NCBI RefSeq assembly: GCF_025685605.1
Contig: NZ_JAGTUT010000007.1
Location: 1 to 54,367 of the forward strand
Direction of reading: 5' to 3'
DNA from: Granulicella arctica
Lineage (GTDB): Bacteria; Acidobacteriota; Terriglobia; Terriglobales; Acidobacteriaceae
Length of the DNA: 54,367 nucleotides
Made by a program: the position numbers and the translations under genes. The notes under the pieces were generated by a model. It worked only from the letters and a program-made list of their open reading frames with translations, was not told the DNA's origin and made no database searches. Of the stretch, positions 8,623-16,699 are shown piece by piece. Within the stretch, counting starts at the first letter, position 1. Each line of letters begins with the position of its first letter.

Positions 8623-8802
8623 GAAGCCATCCTTCTCGGTTCATAGGCGGCTGCCGGTCACAGAGATCCCTTCGTCTTTTGTGAACTTGAATGCCGTTAT
8701 GTTATCTAGAAAACAAAATCTAACAACAGCTTCACTGTACATGAATCGCGGAAAGTGAGCTGTTCTCCCTGATTTGTGCTGATCTTTGAGGCCTGAAGAG
8801 CA

Positions 8803-8822
8803 TCTGTGCGAGCTCACACAGA
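8803..8822. promoter_or_regulatory. Crp/Fnr-like operator, site 2
   Basis: TCTGTGCGAGCTCACACAGA differs from the core of the palindrome at 7871-7890 at only three positions. It lies in the 279-bp gap between the Crp/Fnr gene (leftward, start 8622) and the receiver gene (rightward, start 8902), where a regulator controlling both would bind. Confidence 0.55.
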
Positions 8823-8901
8823 CGCGGACGTTGCTCATACGACATTCTTATCTCGCCGGTGCTTCATATCCAGTCTTCTCCGGTATCAAAGGGGGCCCTT
8901 T

Positions 8902-9450
8902 ATGAACACGATACAAACGACGGAAAATCAGCACAGCCGGCTCATCTCGCAAGGCTTTGGACTGAATTCGTCCCGTCATCATCATGATGGTTTGCGCGAG
9001 ACCGATGAAGATTTGATCGTGGCGCTTGGGTTCAGGGCTCCGCCCGTGCAAGACGGCAATAACTTCCGGCCAAAGAGCATTCTGCTGGTCGAAGACAACG
9101 ATGATTTGAGAGAAGTTTGCGACATGTTTCTCAACATGGTCGGATTTAACGTGGTGGCATGTGCCGACGCGCAGATCGCGTCTTCGGCCTTCCGTTCAAG
9201 TATCCCTGTGGACCTGCTGTTGAGCGACCTCGAAATGCCAGGGCGCTCCGGCCTGGAGCTCGCTCGCGAACTCACCGGCATCCGCCCTTCGTTGCCGGTC
9301 ATGATCGTTTCAGGCGCATTCATTACCAACGACATGTCCTCCGAAATGCAGATGCGGAACTGGAAGTTTCTCGCAAAGCCCTGTGGTCTGCCCGATATTC
9401 TTTCGAATCTGAAGACCCTGCTCAATGCCCAGCTCCAGGCTGCCGCCTAG
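8902..9450 (+). CDS. Response regulator receiver-domain protein
   Basis: 182 residues. A poorly conserved N-terminal extension of about 55 residues precedes one CheY-like receiver domain. The acidic pair is in SILLVEDNDDLRE, the phospho-acceptor Asp in LLSDLEMPG, the switch residue in MIVSG and the conserved Lys in FLAKPC. There is no output domain, so it acts by protein contact or as a phosphate sink. Start ATG 8902 follows AAAGGGGG. It is the first gene of an apparent operon with an ECF sigma factor (start immediately after its stop) and a Crp/Fnr regulator. Confidence 0.9.
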   Translation: MNTIQTTENQHSRLISQGFGLNSSRHHHDGLRETDEDLIVALGFRAPPVQDGNNFRPKSILLVEDNDDLREVCDMFLNMVGFNVVACADAQIASSAFRSSIPVDLLLSDLEMPGRSGLELARELTGIRPSLPVMIVSGAFITNDMSSEMQMRNWKFLAKPCGLPDILSNLKTLLNAQLQAAA

Positions 9451-10014
9451 GTGGTAAGCACCCAAGTCCAGACGCGGGTTCGCATCCATGACACCACACT
9501 GCTCGACGATGTGTTGCGAGGCGAGGAATGCGCGATGGAGCAACTTTTTGATCGTTACTCAACCGCTGTGTACTCAGTAGCGAAGCGCATCCTGCAGGAT
9601 GCTCCCTCGGCGGAAGATGTCATGCATGACGTTTTTATGCAGATATGGCGAGAACCAACGACCTTCCTTATGATGGATGGGGATCTTGGAAACATCCTCG
9701 TGGTTCTGTCGAGGAATCGGTCTATCGTGGTCCTGCGTGACAGAGTCAGCAAGGGGATGCAAGTTGTCGCATCTGTGATCGATAGAGGTAAGAAGGTCGA
9801 ACGAAGGAGCGCCACGGCGAAAGCCATCCTGACCGTTCCTTGTTCGGACGAAGACTTTCGGGCCTTAGACATGGCTTTCTATAAAGGTTTGACTCTCAGC
9901 GAGATCGCAGTAGGGACAGGGCGCTCGCCTCAGTCCATAAAGAAGAGTTTTTGTTTTGCCCTCCAGGCACTACATTTGAGCATGACTCCTCAGGTCGCCA
10001 CAGGTGACCTGTAG
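9451..10014 (+). CDS. ECF-type RNA polymerase sigma factor
   Basis: 187 residues. Region 2 is visible as MEQLFDRYSTAVYSVAKRILQDAPSAED followed by MHDVFMQIW. The region 2/4 linker has the usual shape (GNILVVLSRNRSI). Region 4 is present but divergent (YKGLTLSEIAVGTGRSPQSI then KKSFCFALQAL), with the usual Thr-Val-Lys-Ser-Arg replaced by SIKKS. It resembles the SigK/SigW-like ECF proteins of Acidobacteriota. The GTG start directly follows the stop of the receiver gene, so translation is likely coupled. No anti-sigma gene is adjacent; the receiver protein or the following Crp/Fnr protein may be the partner in control. Confidence 0.85.
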   Translation: MVSTQVQTRVRIHDTTLLDDVLRGEECAMEQLFDRYSTAVYSVAKRILQDAPSAEDVMHDVFMQIWREPTTFLMMDGDLGNILVVLSRNRSIVVLRDRVSKGMQVVASVIDRGKKVERRSATAKAILTVPCSDEDFRALDMAFYKGLTLSEIAVGTGRSPQSIKKSFCFALQALHLSMTPQVATGDL

Positions 10015-10032
10015 GCGGCTTTGAGGTCGCCC

Positions 10033-10755
10033 ATGCTGCATCGCGAATTTCGCAATAAGATTCTCCAAAGTCTCGACGAAAAGACCCTGGCTCGGCTTCG
10101 CTTGGAGCCCGTAGAACTCCCTGTTCGGCATCCTTTGGAAAGCCCGGGCCGACCGGTTCGAAACATCTTTTTCCTGGAATCTGGGATTGCAAGCGTGACC
10201 ACGCTGTTCAAGGACGGTTTCGAGGTTGAGGCCGGAATGTATGGACGTGACTCGCTTAGCGGTATTTCCGCCTTCATGGGTACTCGTGAAAGCCTGAACG
10301 CCTCCTACATGCAGATAGCCGGTCACGGCTTCATGTGCGATGTAGAGCATGCGGCGACGGAATTTCAGCGTGCCGGCCACTTCCACTCGCTCGCTCTGCG
10401 AGCGGTACAAGCTCAGTTCGTCCAGTCCATGCAAAGCGCCGGCTGCAACGCACACCATGAGATTGGACCACGTTTCGCCCGCTGGATTCTGCTTTGTGCT
10501 GACAGAACCGAAAGCGCCACCTTTGCCCTTTCGCATGAGTTCCTCGCTACCATGCTGGGCGCTCGTCGAACGACGGTAACCGTCGCCGCTGGCAAGCTCA
10601 AAAGAGCCGGGCTGATCCGGTATACACGGAATAACGTTCAAATTATGGATCGTCCCGGTTTAGAAGCAATTGCCTGCGAATGCTACAGCGTTCTTCGTGA
10701 GCACCTGCGGAACCTCTCCGAATACGACAGCGGCCTGACACGGCCACCTGAATAG
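10033..10755 (+). CDS. Crp/Fnr family transcriptional regulator (second copy)
   Basis: 240 residues, clearly paralogous to the protein at 7912-8622: the beta roll has SPGRPVRNIFFLESGIASVTT, the middle has AGCNAHHEIGPRFARWILLC, and the winged helix has LSHEFLATMLGARRTTVTVAAGKLKRAGLI. It ends NLSEYDSGLT, matching NFLHFDTGFT of the other copy. ATG 10033 is preferred over TTG 10021 because a GAGG site precedes it. It is the third gene of the receiver-sigma-Crp operon. The ligand is unknown. Confidence 0.9.
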   Translation: MLHREFRNKILQSLDEKTLARLRLEPVELPVRHPLESPGRPVRNIFFLESGIASVTTLFKDGFEVEAGMYGRDSLSGISAFMGTRESLNASYMQIAGHGFMCDVEHAATEFQRAGHFHSLALRAVQAQFVQSMQSAGCNAHHEIGPRFARWILLCADRTESATFALSHEFLATMLGARRTTVTVAAGKLKRAGLIRYTRNNVQIMDRPGLEAIACECYSVLREHLRNLSEYDSGLTRPPE

Positions 10756-10936
10756 TTCCTGCTCCTGCTCCCGTCGCCCAGTCGGGTCGGTGTGGGACGT
10801 GGGCCTCAGCCGCGTACGATCCACAGCGTGCACAAATGCTGAAGCTGCTGCTCCTGCTGCGCGGCAACAGCGCATTATCGTCATCAACATCCCTTGGTAC
10901 CTTTGCCGCGTGGTTACCTTCCGCGCTCGGTCTCCT

Positions 10937-11101
10937 CACCGCACGAAAGCGGTGCTTTCGGCCATGCCGCCGCTCCTCTTGGAACTGTGGCGTGAGCAGC
11001 ATCCCAAAGGCCATGAACAGAAGCAGCTTGACTTCAGCTCGAAGAAGCCTGCGGCGAAACTGGTTCCACTCTTCAGGGACGAGAAGGAATCGAGCGGTTA
11101 G
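10937..11101 (+). pseudogene. Orphan C-terminal tail of an HNH gene
   Basis: From about 10937 the plus strand reads HRTKAVLSAMPPLLLELWRE and then QHPKGHEQ. This is nearly the same as HRTRAALSAMPPLLLELWRE and QHPTGHEQ in the broken HNH gene at 4902-5396. The stretch then diverges and stops at 11101. The catalytic HNH part is absent upstream, so this is a fragment. It lies on the opposite strand to the longer copy and about 5.8 kb away, and probably marks a past insertion or rearrangement. Confidence 0.65.
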
Positions 11102-11274
11102 GGTTCCGGCTGCTGCTGGTGTAAGCGGCGTTTATAGAGATTTATCTGTGGGGCATCGGTCGCTCAATAAATGTGGGCGGACCAAAGAGCTTGTAGCCGT
11201 TCCACGTGCCGGACCGAAGGAGACTACCTTACCTTCCTTGTTGGATTGGTCTAGTGTGGGAGTAAGGGAAGCCT

Positions 11275-12234
11275 ATGACAAGTCGCCATTTACTCGATCC
11301 GGAACTCGTTCCCTCCAGCCAAGAGATTCCCTTCATAAGCTTTAGCACTGACAAGCTCCCGCAACTGCGCGCCGAAATGCTGAAGAAAGCGATTGCGGCG
11401 TCCACAGCTTCCGAAAATCCCTCAGTTGCGACCGCCACCATCCATGTTTCAGGCTCAGAGGGCGCACCAGCGATTCGTGTTCTCAGCTATCGCCCGGTAG
11501 TCGCAGACGGCCCATTGCCAGTCTTGCTGCATTTACACGGGGGCGGCTTTGTCTCCGGCTCGCCGGAGAGGAAAGGGGCAGCACACCGCAAACAGTGTCT
11601 GGAGCTTGGGTGTGCAATCTTCTCGGTGGATTATCGCCTGGCGCCAGAGACACCATTTCCGGGAGCGATCGAGGACTGCTACGCAGTCTTGGGGTGGCTG
11701 ACTGGAAATGCTGAGCAGCTTGGCATCGACAAAAGCCGAATCGCGGTTTCGGGCGAAAGCGCAGGCGGTGGTTTAGCGGCGAGCTTGGCTTTACTTGTTC
11801 GCGACCGCGCCGAACTGTCGCTTTGCTTCCAACATCTGATCTCCCCGATGCTCGATGACCGAACCGCCATCGAGACGAATACAAGCCCGTTTGCGGGTGA
11901 ATTCGCGTGGACCCGTGAGAACAATGCGTTCGGCTGGTCCGCTCTTCTAGGGCCCGATGTGGGCAAAGTCGGTACATCCCCGTATGCTGCAGCTGCTCGG
12001 GCGTCAGATTTCAGCAGTCTTCCGCCAGCCTTCATTTCTGTCGCCGCTCTCGATCTCCTCATGGAGGAGCAAGTGGACTACGCAACTCGCTTGGTTAAGG
12101 CCGGCAGCCCCGTCGAGCTACACCTGTATCCCGGCAGCTATCATGGGTTCTCTTCTGCATGCCCTCGCGCAGAGGTTTCCATCGCTGCCGAACGTGATAG
12201 CCAAAGCGCTCTCAAACGAGCGTTGCACGGGTAA
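11275..12234 (+). CDS. Alpha/beta hydrolase, hormone-sensitive-lipase-type esterase
   Basis: 319 residues, family IV carboxylesterase. The oxyanion-hole motif HGGG is at 88-91 (LLHLHGGGFVSGSP) and the nucleophile Ser162 is in SGESAGGGLA. The acid is probably the Asp in VAALDLLMEEQVDY and the His is in YPGSYHGF. The enzyme hydrolyses short acyl esters, probably in the cytoplasm since no signal peptide is visible. ATG 11275 follows AAGGGAA. It seems to be a single-gene unit; a short hairpin at 12338-12354 lies about 100 bp after the stop. Confidence 0.92.
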   Translation: MTSRHLLDPELVPSSQEIPFISFSTDKLPQLRAEMLKKAIAASTASENPSVATATIHVSGSEGAPAIRVLSYRPVVADGPLPVLLHLHGGGFVSGSPERKGAAHRKQCLELGCAIFSVDYRLAPETPFPGAIEDCYAVLGWLTGNAEQLGIDKSRIAVSGESAGGGLAASLALLVRDRAELSLCFQHLISPMLDDRTAIETNTSPFAGEFAWTRENNAFGWSALLGPDVGKVGTSPYAAAARASDFSSLPPAFISVAALDLLMEEQVDYATRLVKAGSPVELHLYPGSYHGFSSACPRAEVSIAAERDSQSALKRALHG

Positions 12235-12337
12235 GGGCTTGAACTATCGTTCAGCGATCCGCTGATGTCCACGGCGGGACAAAGACACCTTCCATTGCCG
12301 ACAGCGCCACAGTGATGCCGAAGCTATGAGCATTCCG

Positions 12338-12354
12338 GCTCTTCGCCGAAGAGC
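12338..12354. terminator. Short perfect hairpin between convergent genes
   Basis: Arms GCTCTTCG and CGAAGAGC flank a single base. The hairpin sits in the 230-bp gap between the convergent esterase and flavin monooxygenase genes. No T-run follows on either strand, so a terminator role is only suggested by position. Confidence 0.3.
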
Positions 12355-12464
12355 GGCCCCCCAAAGTCACACAGGCGAAGTTGACCCCCCTCGGATGCAT
12401 TTTTTGGGCTGGCTTGGCTTCCTGGCTGGCGTGAGCGGCGTTTCTTAGGACTTAAATTCGTCGC

Positions 12465-13595
12465 TCACACAAGATGCTTGCTGAAAAGGTCCACCACACT
12501 CTGTGGAGCGTTGTTATCGAAGAATTTCTCCAGGTTCTGTGCAGTTTCACGAGCGAATCTTTCGCTTCGCGGGAAGAGTTCGTTCTCGTAGGCTGCAAAT
12601 GCGGCTTCGTTGTCCTCAGGATGGGCAAGCAGGGCTCGAGCAAGTTCAGCGCCATCGTACATGGCGAGGTTGGCACCCTCGCCTGCGAACGGGCTCATTA
12701 AATGGGCTGCATCTCCGAGCAGGGTTACGCCTGGAACTCGTTTCCATCTGTGATCGACCGGCAGAGCGTAGATTGGCCGGAGCAATGGATCGACCTCACT
12801 GTCAACAATCAGGGCGGTGAGTTGCGGAGCCCATCCCAAGAATTCTTCCGCGATATGAGACAAGCTCGATTGAGCGTCGCGGGAATTGAAGGAAGCAATC
12901 CAGCTCTCCGGCTTTTTCAACGCAACATAGGTCTTGAGCGTCCCATCGGCGTTGCGATGCGCCAGGATGCCCTTGCCCGGGGCCACTGCCATACAGGTGC
13001 CGTTCCCGATTGCATCGGCGCTTGCTTTGTGGCGCGTGTCACCGTCAGAGAGAAAGGTTTCGATGAAGCAGGTGCCGGTATAAAGCGGTTTTGCCTCTGA
13101 TACAAGTGGACGCACCTTTGACCACGCGCCATCGGCTGCGACCAGCACGTCAGCGAGAACCGTCGAGCCATTGGAGAAGGTCAGCTCATGTCTTCCATCA
13201 GCACTCGCGGATACGGAGGCCACCTTGTGACCCCATCGGATCATTTCCTCAGGTATGGAATCGATGAGCATTTTTCGCAGTTCGCCGCGATCTACTTCGG
13301 GCCGCTTGAGAGCATATCCACCAGGTTTGTCCAGGAGGATAGTGCCGTGTTTGTCCACCACGCGTTTTGCATCCTCACCCGGACGGACGAGGGACAGAAA
13401 GGACTCGAACAAACCCGCAGCTTTGATGGCAAGCTGTCCGTTGTATTCATGAAGATCCAGAAGACCCCCCTGCGCCCTTGCATGAGCCGAGGCTTCCGCT
13501 TCATAGACGGTAGCTCTCATACCATGGAGATGGAGAATCCGGGCAAGCGTAAGGCCGCCGAGTCCGGCACCGATGATTGTGATTGGGTGTTGCAT
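12465..13595 (-). CDS. FAD-dependent monooxygenase, TetX-like family
   Basis: 376 residues of class A flavoprotein hydroxylase. The FAD Rossmann motif is ITIIGAGLGGLTLARIL, the mid-protein DG motif is VAADGAWSKVRPLVS, and the second FAD motif is LLGDAAHLMSPFAGEGANLA. These are the signatures seen in TetX-type monooxygenases that hydroxylate aromatic or polycyclic compounds. The actual substrate cannot be read from the sequence, and resistance to any drug is not implied. ATG 13595 is chosen because the conserved fold begins there with GGGG upstream; the 23 extra residues of the longer frame look spurious. There is a long upstream region with a palindrome at 13828-13849. Confidence 0.9.
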   Translation of the reverse strand: MQHPITIIGAGLGGLTLARILHLHGMRATVYEAEASAHARAQGGLLDLHEYNGQLAIKAAGLFESFLSLVRPGEDAKRVVDKHGTILLDKPGGYALKRPEVDRGELRKMLIDSIPEEMIRWGHKVASVSASADGRHELTFSNGSTVLADVLVAADGAWSKVRPLVSEAKPLYTGTCFIETFLSDGDTRHKASADAIGNGTCMAVAPGKGILAHRNADGTLKTYVALKKPESWIASFNSRDAQSSLSHIAEEFLGWAPQLTALIVDSEVDPLLRPIYALPVDHRWKRVPGVTLLGDAAHLMSPFAGEGANLAMYDGAELARALLAHPEDNEAAFAAYENELFPRSERFARETAQNLEKFFDNNAPQSVVDLFSKHLV

Positions 13596-13827
13596 GAGAG
13601 CGCCCCTTTTGAACGTAATCAGCCTTGTGGGCTGACCGTCGCAACTTGCACTGGGCAGTTGCATTCGGAGACGCTGGCCGAATCACACAGAACGCGTGAT
13701 TGACTTGTACTCGACAACCCCTATCAGCCAATTGCTGACTCAGGAATCGTTTTTCGCGACTGTTGTAAGCTTAACGCATCTACACGGCTTGGCAAAGCCT
13801 ATCGTGTTCTGGGCAGTCCTCCGCTCA

Positions 13828-13849
13828 GTACTAAGCCGATGCTTAGTAC
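13828..13849. promoter_or_regulatory. Perfect 8-bp inverted repeat upstream of the flavin monooxygenase
   Basis: Arms GTACTAAG and CTTAGTAC surround CCGATG. It lies between the monooxygenase start (13595) and the end of a serine recombinase gene (13902). It could be an operator or part of a terminator for the recombinase; no T-run is present. There is no further evidence. Confidence 0.35.
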
Positions 13850-13901
13850 CGGTATGTCGCATTATCGCCAGTCACGGGACTGTGAAGGATGCCGGAATCT
13901 G

Positions 13902-14534
13902 CTACAGGTGCGTTGAGGCCGGGACCCATCTATATAGAGTAGGAACGGAAACACCCAGGTTGCTGGCCACGTCCCGTGCCGGAACTCCGCTGGCCAGAAG
14001 TTTCTTTGCTGCTTTTACTTTAGTTTCGGTCATCTGCCGTTTGCGGCCACCCGTGCGGCCGAGCTGGCGTGCAACTTCGAGGCCAGCACGAGTCCGCTCT
14101 ACAATAAGTTCCCTCTCCATCTCAGCCAGGCTGGCCATGACATGAAAGAAAAACCGGCCTGAAGCCGTTCCGGTATCGATCGAATCGGTAAGGCTCTTGA
14201 ACTGCACTCCCTGCTTCTGAAGGTCGCCAACCAGATCGACCAAGTGCTTGACGCTCCGCCCCAGCCGGTCAAGCTTCCAGACCACGAGGGTGTCGCCCGC
14301 TCGAAGGCTTTCCCGCGCCTGCATGAGACCCGGGCGCTCAGCTCGGGTCCCGCTCACCCGATCTTCGAAGATCTTCTTGCACCCAGCTTTCTGAAGGGCC
14401 TCGGTCTGCAGTTCCAGATTCTGATCCTGCGTCGAGACACGGGCGTAGCCAACCAGCATGCTTTGATTCGCAGATTTACCCGCATCGGCTTTCTTGCGAG
14501 GCGTCTTCTTCTCGGAACTCGTCAAAGCAGGCAT
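13902..14534 (-). CDS. Serine recombinase (resolvase/invertase family), second
   Basis: 210 residues. A charged N-terminal extension of about 25 residues precedes the catalytic domain: VGYARVSTQDQNLELQ with Ser34, VSGTRAERPGL, VVWKLDRLGRSVKHLVDLV and the MASLAEMERELIVERTRAGL helix. A C-terminal helix-turn-helix reads LGVSVPTLYRWVPA. This is the classic Hin/Tn3 resolvase layout. It is only distantly similar to the recombinase at 5393, so the plasmid carries two different systems. Both are on the minus strand and bracket a block of accessory genes. It could serve multimer resolution, inversion or a transposon. Confidence 0.93.
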   Translation of the reverse strand: MPALTSSEKKTPRKKADAGKSANQSMLVGYARVSTQDQNLELQTEALQKAGCKKIFEDRVSGTRAERPGLMQARESLRAGDTLVVWKLDRLGRSVKHLVDLVGDLQKQGVQFKSLTDSIDTGTASGRFFFHVMASLAEMERELIVERTRAGLEVARQLGRTGGRKRQMTETKVKAAKKLLASGVPARDVASNLGVSVPTLYRWVPASTHL

Positions 14535-14752
14535 AACGCGAGAATAGCATTTGAGAGTACATTTCGAGAACGGGAAAGGCCAATGATCTTTCCGTCTGCA
14601 TTCTCGATTGCTCTTCCTCTCGTTAACCTTCGTTTGCGAGAAAGCGATTTCTGCCTAGAGCCACTGCTCTACCTCGAAGTTTCCTGGTTTGAGGCCAGTA
14701 TCGGATCAGTCATCTGCAGCGACACCTCTGAGCCAGATACCTAATAAACTAA

Positions 14753-16411
14753 GTGCAGTTGGCGGAGGGTGATTTGGGGGATGGCAATCAGATAGAGACG
14801 AGGCAAGTAGAGCCTTCTGTCCCTTCGAATGGCAGTGGAAAGGCGTCGCGAAGGGTGGTGAGGGGCGAGGGGGAGATGGCAGACCTCACGCGAGCGTTCG
14901 ACTGGGGTGCAACCCCTGTCGGGCCAGTGGAAGCATGGCCAGAGTCGCTGATCACCCTTGTCAATATGCTTTTGTCTTGCCAGCACTCGATGTTCCTCTG
15001 GTGGACGGATGAACTCATCCAGTTCTATAACGACGGCTACCGCGCAAGCTTTGGGTCGGACAAACACCCAAGAGCCTTGGGTGAACGGGCTAAGGAATGC
15101 TGGCCAGAAATCTGGTCGGCGGTCGGGCCGCTGCTTGAAGGTGTGATCAAGGAAGGCAAGACTGTCTCGTCCGAAGACCAACTATTTGCGATCTACCGCA
15201 ATGGTCGCCTTGAAGACACCTACTGGGATTACACCTACAGCCCCGTTTTTGATGGAGCAGGCGAGATCCGCGGCATTCTCGCAGTCCTGACTGAAACCAC
15301 GGCCAGGTTCGTGGCCGACCGCGAGCGTGAAACGGCTGAGCAGTTTCTCCGGCAAAGCGAAGAGGAGTTCCAGTTGGGGATGGAATCGGCTTCGCTGGGT
15401 ATGTGGCATTACGATCCAAAAACTGACGTAGTAGTTGCGGACGAACGCATGCATAGAATCTTCGGCTCTCCCGATCCGAAGGGGATCGTGGATTACTGGC
15501 TTGATCTTCTACATCCTGAAGATAGGGAGGCGGTGGCGACTCACTTCGCAGGGGCACTCGCAGGAAAGCACCATTACGACCTTGAGTACCGAATCCTGCG
15601 CAATGGCGAAGTGCGTTGGGTACGTTCTAAAGGCAAAGTGGTCGGACCGGCAGGACGCCCTGAACGCATGTTCGCGATAATGGAAGACATTACCGATCGA
15701 AAGCAGGCCGAAGCAGCCTTGCGTCAGAATGAAAAGCTTGCCGCCGTCGGAAGGCTCGCAGCCTCGATCGCGCATGAGATCAACAATCCGCTCGAATCCG
15801 TAACCAACCTCCTTTATCTCCTGCGGGGAAGTCAGGATCTAAAAGAAGTCCAAGAGTATGCCGATATGGCTGAGCGTGAACTGCGCCGCGTCGCGCTGAT
15901 TACCAATCAGACTTTGCGCTTTCATAGACAGTCGACCAAACCGAGCGAGGCCTATTGCTATGATCTCATCGGCGACAGCCTGTCCATGTTTCAGGGACGG
16001 CTAGTAAACAACCACATCTCGGTTGAGAAACGGAAGCGTGCAGAACACCCAGTGGACTGCTTAAGCAGTGAGATTCGTCAGGTGTTGAACAACCTGATTG
16101 GAAATGCAATTGACTCCATGCCCCTGGGTGGTCGCTTGCTTCTACGAAGTCGAGAAGCAACAGACTTCCAGACTGGCAAACGAGGGCTCGTCATTACGGT
16201 TGCAGATACGGGTGCTGGAATGAACGCTGAAACGAGAACGAAGCTCTTTGAGGCCTTCTACACGACAAAAGGAATCGGCGGAACAGGCCTTGGTCTCTGG
16301 ATCAGCAAGGACATCGTCGGTCGGCATCACGGAAAGTTGAGCTTTCGCTCGCGAGACACGGCAGGAAGGAGCGGCACAGTCTTCTTGCTTTTCCTGCCTT
16401 TCACCACGTGA
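14753..16411 (+). CDS. PAS-domain sensor histidine kinase (soluble)
   Basis: About 552 residues from GTG 14753. Residues about 45-200 form a first PAS-like sensor domain (FDWGATPVGPVEAWPESL, then SMFLWWTDELIQFYNDGY). A second PAS/PAC unit follows at about 205-325 (LGMWHYDPKTDVVVADERMH, ending FAIMEDITDRKQAE). The HisKA box reads LAASIAHEINNPLESVTNLL. The ATPase domain has VLNNLIGNAIDSM, ITVADTGAGM and GGTGLGLWISKDIV. No membrane segment is visible, so it senses inside the cell. No regulator gene is adjacent, so it is an orphan that may phosphorylate the receiver at 8902 or chromosomal regulators. Confidence 0.9.
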   Translation: MQLAEGDLGDGNQIETRQVEPSVPSNGSGKASRRVVRGEGEMADLTRAFDWGATPVGPVEAWPESLITLVNMLLSCQHSMFLWWTDELIQFYNDGYRASFGSDKHPRALGERAKECWPEIWSAVGPLLEGVIKEGKTVSSEDQLFAIYRNGRLEDTYWDYTYSPVFDGAGEIRGILAVLTETTARFVADRERETAEQFLRQSEEEFQLGMESASLGMWHYDPKTDVVVADERMHRIFGSPDPKGIVDYWLDLLHPEDREAVATHFAGALAGKHHYDLEYRILRNGEVRWVRSKGKVVGPAGRPERMFAIMEDITDRKQAEAALRQNEKLAAVGRLAASIAHEINNPLESVTNLLYLLRGSQDLKEVQEYADMAERELRRVALITNQTLRFHRQSTKPSEAYCYDLIGDSLSMFQGRLVNNHISVEKRKRAEHPVDCLSSEIRQVLNNLIGNAIDSMPLGGRLLLRSREATDFQTGKRGLVITVADTGAGMNAETRTKLFEAFYTTKGIGGTGLGLWISKDIVGRHHGKLSFRSRDTAGRSGTVFLLFLPFTT

Positions 16412-16699
16412 TCTGACATAGACAGAGCAATTGTTCCCAAGTGGCGACACGCATCTTCTCTCAAACCAGCGTTTGCGAGAACATCAGGAACACTTTCACA
16501 AGGGCCGGTTTTGCTGGTGTTCGCTTGTACTAATGTCACAATAGCGTATACCCCATCCGTACATAGTGAACAGCTCATAGGTTTGATCTGGGCGTATCGC
16601 GTAAACCTCACATGTTGTTGGGCTCCGCTTTCGGCACTTGTATTTGCACGACAATCGATACAGTAGTGCAAGGAACTGTAGAGGAGCCAACTGCCGCAA

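Noticed and set aside
12465..13595. Calling the flavin monooxygenase a tetracycline-resistance gene
   Set aside because: The motifs are shared by the whole TetX-like family, most of which have other or unknown substrates.
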